This document shows, piece after piece, positions 1 through 8,334 of a DNA stretch of 34,326 bases (positions are counted from its first letter, which is position 1; every line of letters begins with the position of its first letter). The position numbers were made by a program, and so were the translations under genes. The notes under the pieces are model-generated. The model had not been told where the DNA came from. It saw only the letters and a program-made list of their open reading frames with translations, and did not search any database. Origin of the DNA: an uncultured Faecalibacterium sp. (GTDB lineage Bacteria; Bacillota; Clostridia; Oscillospirales; Ruminococcaceae); assembly GCA_944385995.1 (NCBI GenBank), contig CALWZL010000019.1:1-34326 (forward strand), written 5' to 3'.

Positions 1-272
1 GGCACTGTGAGGGCCGGTTTCAGAACTGCAAGGGCCTGCGGACCATCTTCAAGATGCACGGCTTCATCCATCCGCTGTTGGCCCGGGACAATGCAGACCG
101 CTGCTTTGGCCTGACCGCCAAGGAGAAGAACATCATCCGCAGCCACATGTGGCCCCTGACGCTGTTCCATGTGCCGTCCTGCCGCGAGGCCGTGATCGTC
201 TGCATTGCCGACAAGTACTGCGCTGTGATTGAGGCCATGTACCGCAACCGCCAGAAGGCCATCTGCGTCTGA
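1..272 (+). CDS. HD-domain phosphohydrolase, C-terminal part (5' end outside window)
   Basis: Only the last 89 or so residues are present; the frame is open to the window edge. The first two bases (gg) would complete a Trp codon, followed by His, which would give the DWH signature typical of this HD-hydrolase group (inference, because the first base is missing). Visible family-like motifs are HGFIHP, the NADRCF stretch, HMWPLT and the conserved DKYC near the C-terminus. HD proteins of this kind are metal-dependent cytosolic phosphohydrolases; the substrate of this group is not established. The catalytic HD dyad would lie upstream of the window. It ends in TGA and is followed 32 bases later by a strong terminator, so it is the last gene of its transcript. 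Confidence 0.75.
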   Translation, partial: HCEGRFQNCKGLRTIFKMHGFIHPLLARDNADRCFGLTAKEKNIIRSHMWPLTLFHVPSCREAVIVCIADKYCAVIEAMYRNRQKAICV

Positions 273-304
273 TCTCCCCGGAGAATACATCCAAAACACA
301 AGAA

Positions 305-336
305 AATCCCGCTGTCCGGCGACAGCGGGATTTTTT
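305..336 (+). terminator. Rho-independent terminator after HD-hydrolase gene
   Basis: A perfect 12-bp stem (305-316 with 321-332) and a CGGC loop are followed by a T run at 331-336. An A-rich flank on the other side means it may also stop the minus-strand GNAT gene that ends at 351. Confidence 0.9.
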
Positions 337-350
337 GTTTGAATTTTGGA

Positions 351-875
351 TTACAGTTTTTTGTAGCCGGGGGGCTCGTCGGCGGGGCAGCGGCGTTCCA
401 TCAGCCAGGTGTCCAGCCAGCGGCCGTGACAGTCCCGGGCAATCCGCTCCCGGCGGCCCACCTCCCGGAAACCGCATTTGGTGTGGAGGCGGTGGCTGGC
501 CTCGTTGTCCTGCAGGACGGTGGACTGCAAAGTCCAGTATCCGGCCTGTTCGGCCTCCCGACACAGGGCGGTCAGCAGGTGATAGCCGTAGCCCCGGCCC
601 CGGTACCGCTCCCCCACATAGATGCTCACCTCGGCGACGCCCCGGTAGCACCAGCGCATGTTTACCCGGGAGAGCACCGCCCATCCCGCAATTTCCCCGT
701 CCGGGGCCAGAATGACCAGCCGGCACTCCTTGATGTGAGAGGCGTCCCAGGCGCTGTAAGGCGGACAGGCGGTCTGAAAGGTGGCGTGTTCGGTGGCGAT
801 TCCTTCTTTGTAAATCTCGGCGACCGCAGGCCAGTCGTCGGGCCTCATAGGCCGGATCAGCATTGATTCATCCAT
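351..875 (-). CDS. GNAT N-acetyltransferase, phosphinothricin/MnaT-like
   Basis: A 174-residue cytosolic GNAT. The N-terminal part has the pattern of the PAT/MnaT (YncA) branch, with IYKEGI followed by HATFQT. The acetyl-CoA binding loop is RGRGYG in the middle of the protein, followed by a helix, and KCGFREVG matches the family's C-terminal strand. Relatives acetylate small amines such as methionine sulfoximine or phosphinothricin; the real substrate here cannot be read from sequence. The start at 875 (MDES) has no good ribosome binding site; 863 (MLIRP) is an alternative. It lies 26 bases downstream of the DUF975 gene on the same strand and is probably co-transcribed with it. Confidence 0.85.
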   Translation of the reverse strand: MDESMLIRPMRPDDWPAVAEIYKEGIATEHATFQTACPPYSAWDASHIKECRLVILAPDGEIAGWAVLSRVNMRWCYRGVAEVSIYVGERYRGRGYGYHLLTALCREAEQAGYWTLQSTVLQDNEASHRLHTKCGFREVGRRERIARDCHGRWLDTWLMERRCPADEPPGYKKL

Positions 876-901
876 GAAAATTGTTCGTCCGTTCTTTCGT
901 T

Positions 902-1615
902 TCAGAATATCTGGCCAGACAGCTCAGCTTCGGTCACATAACCGGAGGCCAGCACCTTGGCCCGCATGGCGGCGTACAGCTCGGCCTGGGTTGCAGAGTA
1001 GTAGGGGGTGACAAACAGAGTGCCGATCCCAAACAGCAGGGAACCCAGGATGTTCCATCCCAGGAAGGACAGGTCCAGCACAAAGATGTTCCACTTTTCT
1101 CCGTCGGTCATCAGGGTGCTGATCTCGGCGGCCCGGGCCGGTTCCATATCAGGGTTCTCAGCCAGCAGGTAGGGGACAAAGGTGTACTGGTACGCCTTGA
1201 TGATGCCGGGGATCACCAGCAGCAGGGTAAACAGGAAAATCCGCAGGTTGGCGTAGAACATCCCGCTGACGGTGTTCCAGTAGCTGCTGGTAAAACCCGA
1301 GAACAGGGTGCCCAGGCCCACTTCGCCGGCCCGGTTTTGGATCAGATAGCGGCACTGCCCCACCCGGATCACCGGGCTGAACAGGATGCCCCAGCATAGG
1401 CTCGCCACCAGCACCACCACCAGGGCCAGCACCCCCACCAGCCGGGAAGCCTGTTCCACCGTGGTCTGGTAATTGATCTGGGTGTTGACAAGGTTGAAGT
1501 TCAGATCAATGTCCCCGGCCAGCAGCGAAGCGATCAGGCACATCAAAAAGACGCGCCAGTAGCTGCGGCGAAGAACCGTTTTGGCGTTGGCTTTCAACAG
1601 CGCGCGTGTCCACAT
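902..1615 (-). CDS. DUF975 family integral membrane protein
   Basis: A 237-residue multi-pass membrane protein. Hydrophobic segments include the LVGVLALVVVLVASLCWGIL region, FLFTLLLVIPGIIKAYQYTF and the ILGSLLFGIGTLFV region. The phrase LLVIPGIIKAYQYTFVPYLL, the NP and TDGEKW segment and the C-terminal YYSATQAELY match DUF975, a Clostridia/Bacilli family of unknown function. The start at 1615 is chosen because AGGAGGT (1624-1630 complement) sits 8 bases upstream; a longer open frame to 1867 lacks such a site and would run through the promoter region. It is the first gene of a two-gene unit with the GNAT. Confidence 0.88.
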   Translation of the reverse strand: MWTRALLKANAKTVLRRSYWRVFLMCLIASLLAGDIDLNFNLVNTQINYQTTVEQASRLVGVLALVVVLVASLCWGILFSPVIRVGQCRYLIQNRAGEVGLGTLFSGFTSSYWNTVSGMFYANLRIFLFTLLLVIPGIIKAYQYTFVPYLLAENPDMEPARAAEISTLMTDGEKWNIFVLDLSFLGWNILGSLLFGIGTLFVTPYYSATQAELYAAMRAKVLASGYVTEAELSGQIF

Positions 1616-1668
1616 AAAGAAAGACCTCCTCATAAGAGAAAAGAAAAATTTGGGCAAGAGGTACCCAC

Positions 1669-1697
1669 AGTATAGCAGATTTTGACCCAAAGCACAA
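1669..1697 (-). promoter_or_regulatory. Candidate promoter of DUF975-GNAT unit
   Basis: On the minus strand a TATACT -10 box (complement of 1669-1674) lies 17 bases from a weaker TTGTGC -35 (complement of 1692-1697). It is divergent from the esterase promoter at 1720. Confidence 0.55.
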
Positions 1698-1719
1698 TGC
1701 CGCATGCGCTGTAAAGGTT

Positions 1720-1748
1720 TTGACAAGAAGGCCTGCAGGGGGTACAAT
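1720..1748 (+). promoter_or_regulatory. Sigma-A-type promoter of the esterase operon
   Basis: A perfect TTGACA (1720-1725), a 17-base spacer and TACAAT (1743-1748). Transcription would start near 1755, giving a leader of about 75 bases before the ATG at 1830. Confidence 0.85.
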
Positions 1749-1829
1749 AGAGGCGAAAAGCGTTCCCCGTCCCGGTATCGGCGGGAAGGGAAAAAGCCAG
1801 AGAGACCTTGGGACAGAAAGGAACTACAT

Positions 1830-2933
1830 ATGACTGGGAAGATCAAGCGAATCCTGTCCATCGGCACAGCGGGACTGCTGTTGGGGGCCCTGTTGGCGGC
1901 GCCTGCACAGGCCGAAGCGCCCTATCTCACCACCGAATCCACGGTGGCGGAACTCCACGCCAACGAAGGGATTGTGGGCTCCGGCTTTGACAGCTGGGAT
2001 CGGGGGAGCATTCTGCCGGAACAGCCCTGGGAATACGCCAGCTGGACCCTGCGCCAGTACACCGGCGATACCGCTGACGACGCGGTGGCAGGTCTGAACC
2101 TCATCATTGACAATTACAACAAGGGCATTCAGGTGACGTATCCGCTTTACACCCCGGAGGAAATCGCCCAGGACCCCACCCGGGCGGATGCGGAACTTTA
2201 CTATTTCCCGGCCCAGCAGCCGGGGACCAAATATGCTCTGCTCCTTTCGGGCAATATGCTGGAGCGCAGCGCCAAGGTGGACGAGTGCTGCAGCGCGGTG
2301 AGCCAGCTCCACGAGATGGGATATGCAGCCTTTATCCTGCGGTATCGGATCGGCCATGAACTGAAAGACAATGCCAACTACGATGACCTGGTGCGGGCGG
2401 TCGCGTTCATCACAGAAAACGCCGGCAATCTGGGGGTTCAGGCGGAAGATTATGCCCTGGTGGGCTTTTCGTCGGGCGGTCAGCTGTGCGGGATGTTTGG
2501 CACCGAGCGGATAGGATATACCAACTACGGCCTTCCCGAGCCCGGCGCCCTGCTGCTGGCCTATCCCATTTTGAATTATGTCTATGGTAAGCCCATCATG
2601 TTTTATGTCTATGATGGGGCCAACCCGGGGGATCACCTGGCGCCGGGGGACTACTTTTATAATATAGAGGTCCCCGCCGAGGTGACAGCCAGTTTCCCGC
2701 CCACCTTCCATTGGTTTGGCCGGGATGACAGCACCCTCAAGGTCTTGTTTCCGAGCCAGCAGAGTCTGAAACTGGATGAGGCTCTGGAACAGTGCGGCGT
2801 CATGCACAAGCTGGTGGTGTATGACCATGCGCCCCATGGCAGCGGCAACGGCGCCGGTACCGATGCGGCGGGCTGGCTGTACGATGCGGCGGCCTTCTGG
2901 GAGGCGGCTGTAGCGGCCCGCCACCAGGTCTAA
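1830..2933 (+). CDS. Secreted alpha/beta hydrolase (esterase-like), copy 1
   Basis: A 367-residue exported hydrolase. A basic N-terminus and hydrophobic core precede an AQA signal-peptidase site at about residue 28. A family-specific region of about 100 residues follows, then an alpha/beta-hydrolase fold of the acetylesterase/lipase type. The nucleophile elbow GFSSG places Ser at 214; Asp299 or 300 in FGRDD and His333 or 336 in DHAPH are the likely triad partners. The substrate is unknown; a polysaccharide or peptidoglycan acyl ester is a guess. The start at 1830 is preferred over upstream in-frame starts because AAAGGA (1817-1822) and a signal peptide fit it. It is the first gene of an operon with a close paralogue 20 bases downstream. 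Confidence 0.85.
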   Translation: MTGKIKRILSIGTAGLLLGALLAAPAQAEAPYLTTESTVAELHANEGIVGSGFDSWDRGSILPEQPWEYASWTLRQYTGDTADDAVAGLNLIIDNYNKGIQVTYPLYTPEEIAQDPTRADAELYYFPAQQPGTKYALLLSGNMLERSAKVDECCSAVSQLHEMGYAAFILRYRIGHELKDNANYDDLVRAVAFITENAGNLGVQAEDYALVGFSSGGQLCGMFGTERIGYTNYGLPEPGALLLAYPILNYVYGKPIMFYVYDGANPGDHLAPGDYFYNIEVPAEVTASFPPTFHWFGRDDSTLKVLFPSQQSLKLDEALEQCGVMHKLVVYDHAPHGSGNGAGTDAAGWLYDAAAFWEAAVAARHQV

Positions 2934-2953
2934 AAGCGGGGAAAGGCAATCGA

Positions 2954-4078
2954 ATGAAAAAATGGATCGCTGAAACAATCCGGCGGACACTGTCTGCCGC
3001 GGCGGCGGGGTGGATGGCCGTCTGTCTGGTGGTCCCGGCCCAGGCGCTGGGAGAACCCAACATCACGCCCGACACCACCATAGGAGAGATCCGGGCCAAT
3101 GAGAGCATCATCGGGTCTGGATTCAACACCCTGGACCGGACAGCCCTTTGGCCGGAACAGCCCTGGCAGTACACAAGCTGGACACTGGAGGAATATCTGG
3201 GGCCGTCGGCGCCCGATGCGGCCGCCGGCATGAACCTGCTGATTGAAAATTACAACAGCGGGGTCCAGATCACCTACAAGATTTACACCTCCGAGGAAAT
3301 CGCGGCCGACCCCAGCAAGGACCAGGTGGAACTGTATTATTTCCCGGCCCGGCAGCCGGGCGCAAAATACGCCCTGGTTCTCCCGGGAAACATGTTTGAA
3401 AAGAGCGCCAAAATGCGGGAAGGCTGTTCCACCTGCTACCATCTCCATGAGATGGGATACGCCTCTTTCATTCTGCGGTACAGCATCGGCAGAGACAATT
3501 CAGGAAACGCCGCCTATAACGATCTGGTCCGGGCGGTGGAGTTTATCACCCGGCACGCCGATGAATTCGGAGTGCAGCCGGAAGATTACGCCCTGGTGGG
3601 CTATTCGGCCGGCGGACAGCTGTGCGGGATTTTCGGCACCGACCGGATGGGGTACAGCAAGTACGGCTTGCCCAAACCCGGCGCGCTTCTGCTGGGATAC
3701 CCCATCGTGAACTATGTCTATGTAAAGCCGATCTACTTCTATCTTCTGGACGGCGCCAAGCCGGGAGACGATCTGGCACCCGGCGACTACTACTACAACA
3801 TCGAGCTGTCGGCAGAGGTGAGCGCCAATTATCCGCCCACCTATCATTGGTTTGGACGGGATGACATGGTGCTGCTGCGGATGAACATCTTTCAGCAGGG
3901 CCCGGCTTTGGACCGGGCTTTGGAACGGAGCGGCGTCCTGCACAAGATGGTGGTCTACGACCATGCGCCCCACTGCACCAGTACCGGCATCGGCACCGAC
4001 GCCAACGGCTGGCTGTATGATGCGGCGGCCTTCTGGGAAGAGGCTGTGGCAGCAAAACAAGAATCGGAGAGGGGATAG
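2954..4078 (+). CDS. Secreted alpha/beta hydrolase (esterase-like), copy 2
   Basis: A 374-residue paralogue that aligns with the preceding gene along its whole length, including the TPDTTIGEIRANE-type N-terminal region, the YYFPARQPG strand, the LHEMGYA strand and the C-terminal GWLYDAAAFWEEA. It has its own signal peptide ending in PAQA (about residue 31). The nucleophile motif is GYSAG with Ser218; WFGRDDM and YDHAPHC supply the likely Asp and His. Differences in the HAPH loop (HCTSTG here, HGSGNG in copy 1) and in the signal peptide suggest divergence in specificity after a tandem duplication. GGGGAAAGG at 2938-2946 lies 7 bases before the ATG. The next gene starts 6 bases after its stop. 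Confidence 0.85.
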   Translation: MKKWIAETIRRTLSAAAAGWMAVCLVVPAQALGEPNITPDTTIGEIRANESIIGSGFNTLDRTALWPEQPWQYTSWTLEEYLGPSAPDAAAGMNLLIENYNSGVQITYKIYTSEEIAADPSKDQVELYYFPARQPGAKYALVLPGNMFEKSAKMREGCSTCYHLHEMGYASFILRYSIGRDNSGNAAYNDLVRAVEFITRHADEFGVQPEDYALVGYSAGGQLCGIFGTDRMGYSKYGLPKPGALLLGYPIVNYVYVKPIYFYLLDGAKPGDDLAPGDYYYNIELSAEVSANYPPTYHWFGRDDMVLLRMNIFQQGPALDRALERSGVLHKMVVYDHAPHCTSTGIGTDANGWLYDAAAFWEEAVAAKQESERG

Positions 4079-4084
4079 AGACCC

Positions 4085-5539
4085 ATGGTTTTTGACCACA
4101 ATGAAACTTTTCGCAGTTTGAATCTGGGCCTGCCGGACGAAATTGCCCGGCTCAAGACGGCAGGGTACTACACCGAGGCCATTGCGCGGATGGACCGCTG
4201 TCTGGCGGAGGACTGGACCGCGGTCCAGAACGGCCCCAACCGGGCCGCCAATCCCACACCCCAGGGGGTGAAAGCCCAGCGGATGGCCCTGCTGGCCCAG
4301 CGGGAGATGATGCGCCGCCTGCCCGGGGAATACCCCTATACCGAGGCCCAGGCTGTGGCCCGGATGCAGTCCCTGGTCCATGACTTCACCCCGGAGGAAT
4401 TCCGGGCGCTGGACCAGGCCGGACGGGTGGACTGGCGGTTTGTGGAAGGAGAAAAGCACTATCAGAAGCGCTTTGCCGAGACCCTGCTGGATACCGATCC
4501 GGTCTACGGGGCCCGGCGGCTGGTTCCTGCCCCGGACGGCAGCGAAGCCCGCGCCCGCCGGCGGGCAGTCCATCAAAAGATGATGGAAACGGGCAGCGCT
4601 TCGGCCCGCATCACAGTGGAGGCCGGGATTGGCATGACCGACGCGGCCTTTGCCGAGGCCCTGGCCAAAGCAAGGGCGGAGGGCCGGGACACCGTCCATG
4701 TCCGGGCCTGGCTGCCTTTGGCGGCCGCCTGTGCGTCACAGAGCGATATCACCATCGATTGGGTGTCGGAACAGCCGGTTCATATTGCGCTGGAAGATGC
4801 GCCCCAAAGGACCGTTTTCTGGAAGGCAGACCTGTCCCAAAACCGCCGCTTTACCCTGCGGTACAGCTATACCCAGACTGCCCGCTATGTCGACCCGCTG
4901 GACTTTGTGCCTGATCCGGTCCAGCCCGATTTTGACACCGGCGAGGAGGCGCCCCATATCGTCTTTACCCCCTATCTGCGGGCTCTGGCGGCCCAGCTCA
5001 CCGAGGGTGTCACCAGCCCGGCGGAAAAGGCCAGGCGCTTTTACGATTACATCACCCTGAATGTCCACTATCACTACCAGCCGGCCTATTTTGTGCTGGA
5101 GGACATTCCCACCCGCTGCGCCGCCGACCGCCGGGGGGACTGCGGCATCATGGCCCTTACCTTTATTACCCTCTGCCGCATCGCCGGTATTCCGGCCCGG
5201 TGGCAGAGCGGCCTTTCGGTGGGCCCCGGCAAATGCGGCTGCCATGACTGGGCCATGTTCTACATTGCCCCCAAGGGCTGGATGTACGCCGACTGCTCTT
5301 ATGGCGGGTCGATGGCCCGGGCCGGGGAGGAGGAACTGCGCCGGCATTACTTCGGCAATCTGGACCCCGGCCGGATGGTGGCGAATCGCGCCTTTGAGGC
5401 GCCCTTTGATCCGCCCATGACCGGATTCCGGGCCGACCCCTACGACAACCAGAGCGGCGAGATCGAGGCCGACGGGGTTGGAATGTATGGGGACCAGGTT
5501 TCCGCCGTCAAAGAAACCCTCCATTACCAAGAACAATAA
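4085..5539 (+). CDS. Transglutaminase-like cysteine peptidase domain protein
   Basis: A 484-residue protein without an evident signal peptide, hence probably cytosolic. The C-terminal third holds a transglutaminase/protease-like core: Cys353 in RGDCG, His387 in GCHDW and Asp403 in YADCSYGG give the expected Cys-His-Asp order. The IAGIPARWQSG strand is typical of the superfamily (GIPAR). The N-terminal 330 residues hold helices and a region with DPVYGARRLVP that I cannot assign. Such proteins act as peptidases or amide hydrolases; the substrate is unknown. Translation is likely coupled to the esterase upstream (6-base gap, GAGAGGGGAT before the ATG) and to rmuC downstream, whose ribosome binding site overlaps this stop codon. 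Confidence 0.85.
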   Translation: MVFDHNETFRSLNLGLPDEIARLKTAGYYTEAIARMDRCLAEDWTAVQNGPNRAANPTPQGVKAQRMALLAQREMMRRLPGEYPYTEAQAVARMQSLVHDFTPEEFRALDQAGRVDWRFVEGEKHYQKRFAETLLDTDPVYGARRLVPAPDGSEARARRRAVHQKMMETGSASARITVEAGIGMTDAAFAEALAKARAEGRDTVHVRAWLPLAAACASQSDITIDWVSEQPVHIALEDAPQRTVFWKADLSQNRRFTLRYSYTQTARYVDPLDFVPDPVQPDFDTGEEAPHIVFTPYLRALAAQLTEGVTSPAEKARRFYDYITLNVHYHYQPAYFVLEDIPTRCAADRRGDCGIMALTFITLCRIAGIPARWQSGLSVGPGKCGCHDWAMFYIAPKGWMYADCSYGGSMARAGEEELRRHYFGNLDPGRMVANRAFEAPFDPPMTGFRADPYDNQSGEIEADGVGMYGDQVSAVKETLHYQEQ

Positions 5540-5548
5540 GGAGATACC

Positions 5549-6919
5549 ATGGAAACACTGATTGCTGCGCTCTGCCTGCTGCTGTTGCTGGCGGGGGATG
5601 TTTTATTGGTGGTGCTGCTGATGCGCAGCCGCCGCCCCGACGATGAAAACCAGATGCAGGACCTGGAGGATTGGCTGGAACAGCGGCTGACCGCCCAGGA
5701 GGAAGGCTTCAGCAAGCGGCTGCGGGACAGTCAGGCAGCGCTGGCCGACCAGAACTATGCGGCCATCCGGGGGGTGCAGAACGCCGTGGAGGGGATGGGG
5801 TCCCAGCTGACCAACAGCCAGGCGGCCCAGCAAAAGAACCTGGAAGGCCGGTTTGAGACCCTGGAGCGGACCCTGGAAAGCCGTCTGCGGACCCTGGAAC
5901 TGTCCAACGAGCAGAAACTGGGTGAGATGCGCCGGACGCTGACCGAGGGCATGGACGCCGTCCGGGCGGAAAACAACAAAAAGCTGGATGAAATCCGCCG
6001 CACCGTGGATGAACAGCTCCAGGACACCCTCCAAAAGCGTGTGAGCGAGAGTTTCAAAGCGGTGAGCGACCAGCTGGAACAGGTGTACAAGGGCCTGGGC
6101 GAGATGCAGAGCCTGGCCGCCGATGTGGGCGGCCTGAAACAGGTGCTGTCGGGCGTCAAGACCCGGGGCATTCTGGGCGAGATTCAGCTGGGGGCCATTC
6201 TGGAAGAGATTCTGGCCCCCGAGCAGTACGCCACCAACGTGACCACCATTCCCGGCTCCACCCAGCGGGTGGAATTTGCGGTCAAACTGCCGGGCGCCGA
6301 TGGCCAGAATGTCTGGCTGCCCATTGACTCCAAGTTCCCCGGAGACACCTATGCCCATTTGCAGGATGCCCTTGCGGCGGGAGACCCCCAGGCGGTGGAA
6401 GCGGCCCGCCGGGCTCTGGAACAGGTGATCCGGGCCGAGGCCAAGGACATCCGCACCAAATATGTAGAGCCCCCCTATACCACCAATTTCGGCATTCTGT
6501 TCCTGCCCTTTGAGGGCCTCTATGCCGAGGTGGTCAATCGGGGGATGGTGGAAAGCCTTCAGCGGGATTATCAGGTCAATGTGGCCGGTCCCAGCACCAT
6601 GGCCGCCCTGTTGAACAGCCTGCAAATGGGCTTCAAGACCCTGGCCATCCAGAAGCGCTCTAATGAGGTCTGGCAGGTGCTGGGCGCTGTCAAGACCGAG
6701 TTTGAAAAGTTCGACAAGGGCCTGGCCAAATTGCAGGAGCGGCTGCGCCAGTCGGACCGGGAACTGGACGACCTGATCGGGACACGGACCCGGGCCATCA
6801 ACCGGAAATTGCGGTCGGTCCAGTCCCTGGATGACGCCAGTGCGGCGGCCCTTTTGGAGCTGGATGCGGCGCCGGGTCAGCCGCCCCGGGCCAGCTTGAG
6901 CAGCGGCGACGATGTGTGA
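5549..6919 (+). CDS. rmuC: DNA recombination protein RmuC
   Basis: A 456-residue protein with an N-terminal membrane anchor (residues about 4-25) and a long Gln/Glu/Leu-rich coiled coil (about 30-190). The RmuC domain follows, with signature stretches KTRGILGEIQLGAILEEIL, EFAVKLPG, WLPIDSKFPGD and VAGPSTMAALLNSLQMGF. RmuC limits recombination at inverted repeats and short-inversion events and carries a predicted nuclease-like core. Length and domain order match the family. AAGGAG (5538-5543) overlaps the previous stop codon and lies 5 bases before the ATG, so expression is coupled to the transglutaminase-like gene. It is the last gene of the operon; no clear terminator is visible before the next promoter at 6952. 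Confidence 0.95.
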   Translation: METLIAALCLLLLLAGDVLLVVLLMRSRRPDDENQMQDLEDWLEQRLTAQEEGFSKRLRDSQAALADQNYAAIRGVQNAVEGMGSQLTNSQAAQQKNLEGRFETLERTLESRLRTLELSNEQKLGEMRRTLTEGMDAVRAENNKKLDEIRRTVDEQLQDTLQKRVSESFKAVSDQLEQVYKGLGEMQSLAADVGGLKQVLSGVKTRGILGEIQLGAILEEILAPEQYATNVTTIPGSTQRVEFAVKLPGADGQNVWLPIDSKFPGDTYAHLQDALAAGDPQAVEAARRALEQVIRAEAKDIRTKYVEPPYTTNFGILFLPFEGLYAEVVNRGMVESLQRDYQVNVAGPSTMAALLNSLQMGFKTLAIQKRSNEVWQVLGAVKTEFEKFDKGLAKLQERLRQSDRELDDLIGTRTRAINRKLRSVQSLDDASAAALLELDAAPGQPPRASLSSGDDV

Positions 6920-6951
6920 GCAAATTTTTCAAAGAATGCACCGTTCAGCCA

Positions 6952-6980
6952 TTGCTTTTTCCCTACAAGTATGGTATGAT
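6952..6980 (+). promoter_or_regulatory. Promoter of fprA
   Basis: TTGCTT (6952-6957), a 17-base spacer and TATGAT (6975-6980) preceded by TGG (extended -10). The predicted 5' leader is about 100 bases; within it a short CTGTC/GACAG inverted repeat (about 7026-7039) is the only structure noted. Confidence 0.75.
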
Positions 6981-7087
6981 AAGTCGGCCCGGATGAGACT
7001 GGGCTTGAAAAAGGTTTCGGGGCCGCTGTCAGCAGACAGTTTCCCTGCGCAATGTTGTAAAAGATTCAATGGAAAGGACGACCTGCG

Positions 7088-8272
7088 ATGAATGTACATA
7101 AGACAAAAATCACCGACTCTGTCCTGGGCATCAGCCTCAACGACACGACCCTGGACCTGTTTGAAAGCCAGTACCCCGTGCCGAATGGGGTGAGCTATAA
7201 CACCTATCTGATCCGGGATGAAAAGACCGCTGTCATGGACACGGTGGACGCCCGTGCCACCGATCTGTGGCTGGAGACTCTGGAGGCAGAGCTGGCCGGC
7301 ACTGCACCCGACTATCTGGTCGTCTCCCATGTGGAACCGGACCATTCGGCCAATGTGGCCCGTCTGGCCGCCAAGTACCCCGAAATGAAGGTGGTCGGCA
7401 ACGTCAAGACCTTTGCATTCCTGGCCAACTTCTTCCCCGGCGCCATTTCGGCTGACCGTCAGGTGGTGGTCAAGGAGGGCGACGTGCTGAATCTGGGCAG
7501 TCACACCCTGCATTTCGTCTTTGCCCCCATGGTTCACTGGCCCGAAGTGATGGTCAGCTATGAATCCAGCGAAAAGCTGCTGTTCTCGGCCGACGGTTTT
7601 GGCCGTTTTGGAGTTGTGGCCGACGGCGACAGCATCGACAACTGGGTGGAGGAGTCCCGCCGCTATTATCTGAACATTGTGGGCAAGTACGGCGCCCAGG
7701 TTCAGGCCCTGCTCAAGAAGGCAGCGCCCCTGGACATCGCCCAGATCTGCCCCCTGCATGGTCCGGTCCTGAACGGCGATCTGACCCCCTACCTGAGCCT
7801 GTATGACACCTGGTCCAAGTACCTGCCCGAGTCCGCCGAAGAAATTCTGGTGGCATCGGCTTCCATCCATGGCCACACCCGCGAGGCGGCCCACACCATG
7901 GCCGAGAAGCTCCGCGCCGCCGGCGCCAAGGTCACCGAAATTGACCTGACCCGCACCGACGTTTCCTACGCGGTGGCCGAGGCATTCCGCTGCGGCAAGA
8001 TGGTGCTGGCCAGCGCCACCTACGACGGCGGCCTGTTCCCTGCGATGGAGTCCTTCCTGGCTCACCTCAAGTCCAAGAACTTCCAGAATCGCACCATCGG
8101 CCTGATGGAGAATGGCATGTGGGCCCCCATGGCTGCCAAGCTGATGACCGCTGTCCTGACCACCATGAAGGGTGTCACCCTCTGCGAGCAGGTGGTCACC
8201 GTCCGCGGCGCTGCCCACGCCGCCGAGGAAGCCCAGATGGACACCCTGGCCAATGAGCTGATTGCAAAGTAA
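7088..8272 (+). CDS. fprA: FprA-type flavodiiron protein (O2/NO reductase)
   Basis: A 394-residue cytosolic A-type flavoprotein. The N-terminal metallo-beta-lactamase-like domain has the full diiron set: His81, Glu83, Asp85 and His86 in HVEPDH, His150 in VHWPE, Asp169 in SADGFG and His224 in PLHGP. The C-terminal flavodoxin domain has the FMN phosphate loop S-x-S-x-x-G-x-T at 257-264 and a YDGGLFPAMESFL segment. The family reduces oxygen to water, and in some members nitric oxide to nitrous oxide, protecting anaerobes; electrons come from rubredoxin or a similar donor, which is not encoded nearby. GGAAAGGA (7071-7078) precedes the ATG. It is a monocistronic unit with its own promoter and a strong terminator. 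Confidence 0.95.
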   Translation: MNVHKTKITDSVLGISLNDTTLDLFESQYPVPNGVSYNTYLIRDEKTAVMDTVDARATDLWLETLEAELAGTAPDYLVVSHVEPDHSANVARLAAKYPEMKVVGNVKTFAFLANFFPGAISADRQVVVKEGDVLNLGSHTLHFVFAPMVHWPEVMVSYESSEKLLFSADGFGRFGVVADGDSIDNWVEESRRYYLNIVGKYGAQVQALLKKAAPLDIAQICPLHGPVLNGDLTPYLSLYDTWSKYLPESAEEILVASASIHGHTREAAHTMAEKLRAAGAKVTEIDLTRTDVSYAVAEAFRCGKMVLASATYDGGLFPAMESFLAHLKSKNFQNRTIGLMENGMWAPMAAKLMTAVLTTMKGVTLCEQVVTVRGAAHAAEEAQMDTLANELIAK

Positions 8273-8292
8273 TATTGATCCCCTGATACCCA

Positions 8293-8325
8293 AACTGCCC
8301 CGGCGGATGCCGGGGCAGTTTTTTT
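8293..8325 (+). terminator. Terminator after fprA
   Basis: A perfect 12-bp stem (8293-8304 with 8309-8320), a GGAT loop and a run of seven T (8319-8325). It also lies between the convergent fprA and the minus-strand SdpI gene. Confidence 0.95.
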
Positions 8326-8334
8326 GTTATGTTT

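Noticed and set aside
1704-1829. 42-residue N-terminal extension of the first esterase
   Set aside because: It includes the promoter itself and would bury the signal peptide; the ATG at 1830 has a ribosome binding site.
7088-8272. Suspicion that the FprA flavodoxin phosphate loop is degenerate
   Set aside because: The loop at residues 257-264 still fits S-x-S-x-x-G-x-T, and all diiron ligands are present.
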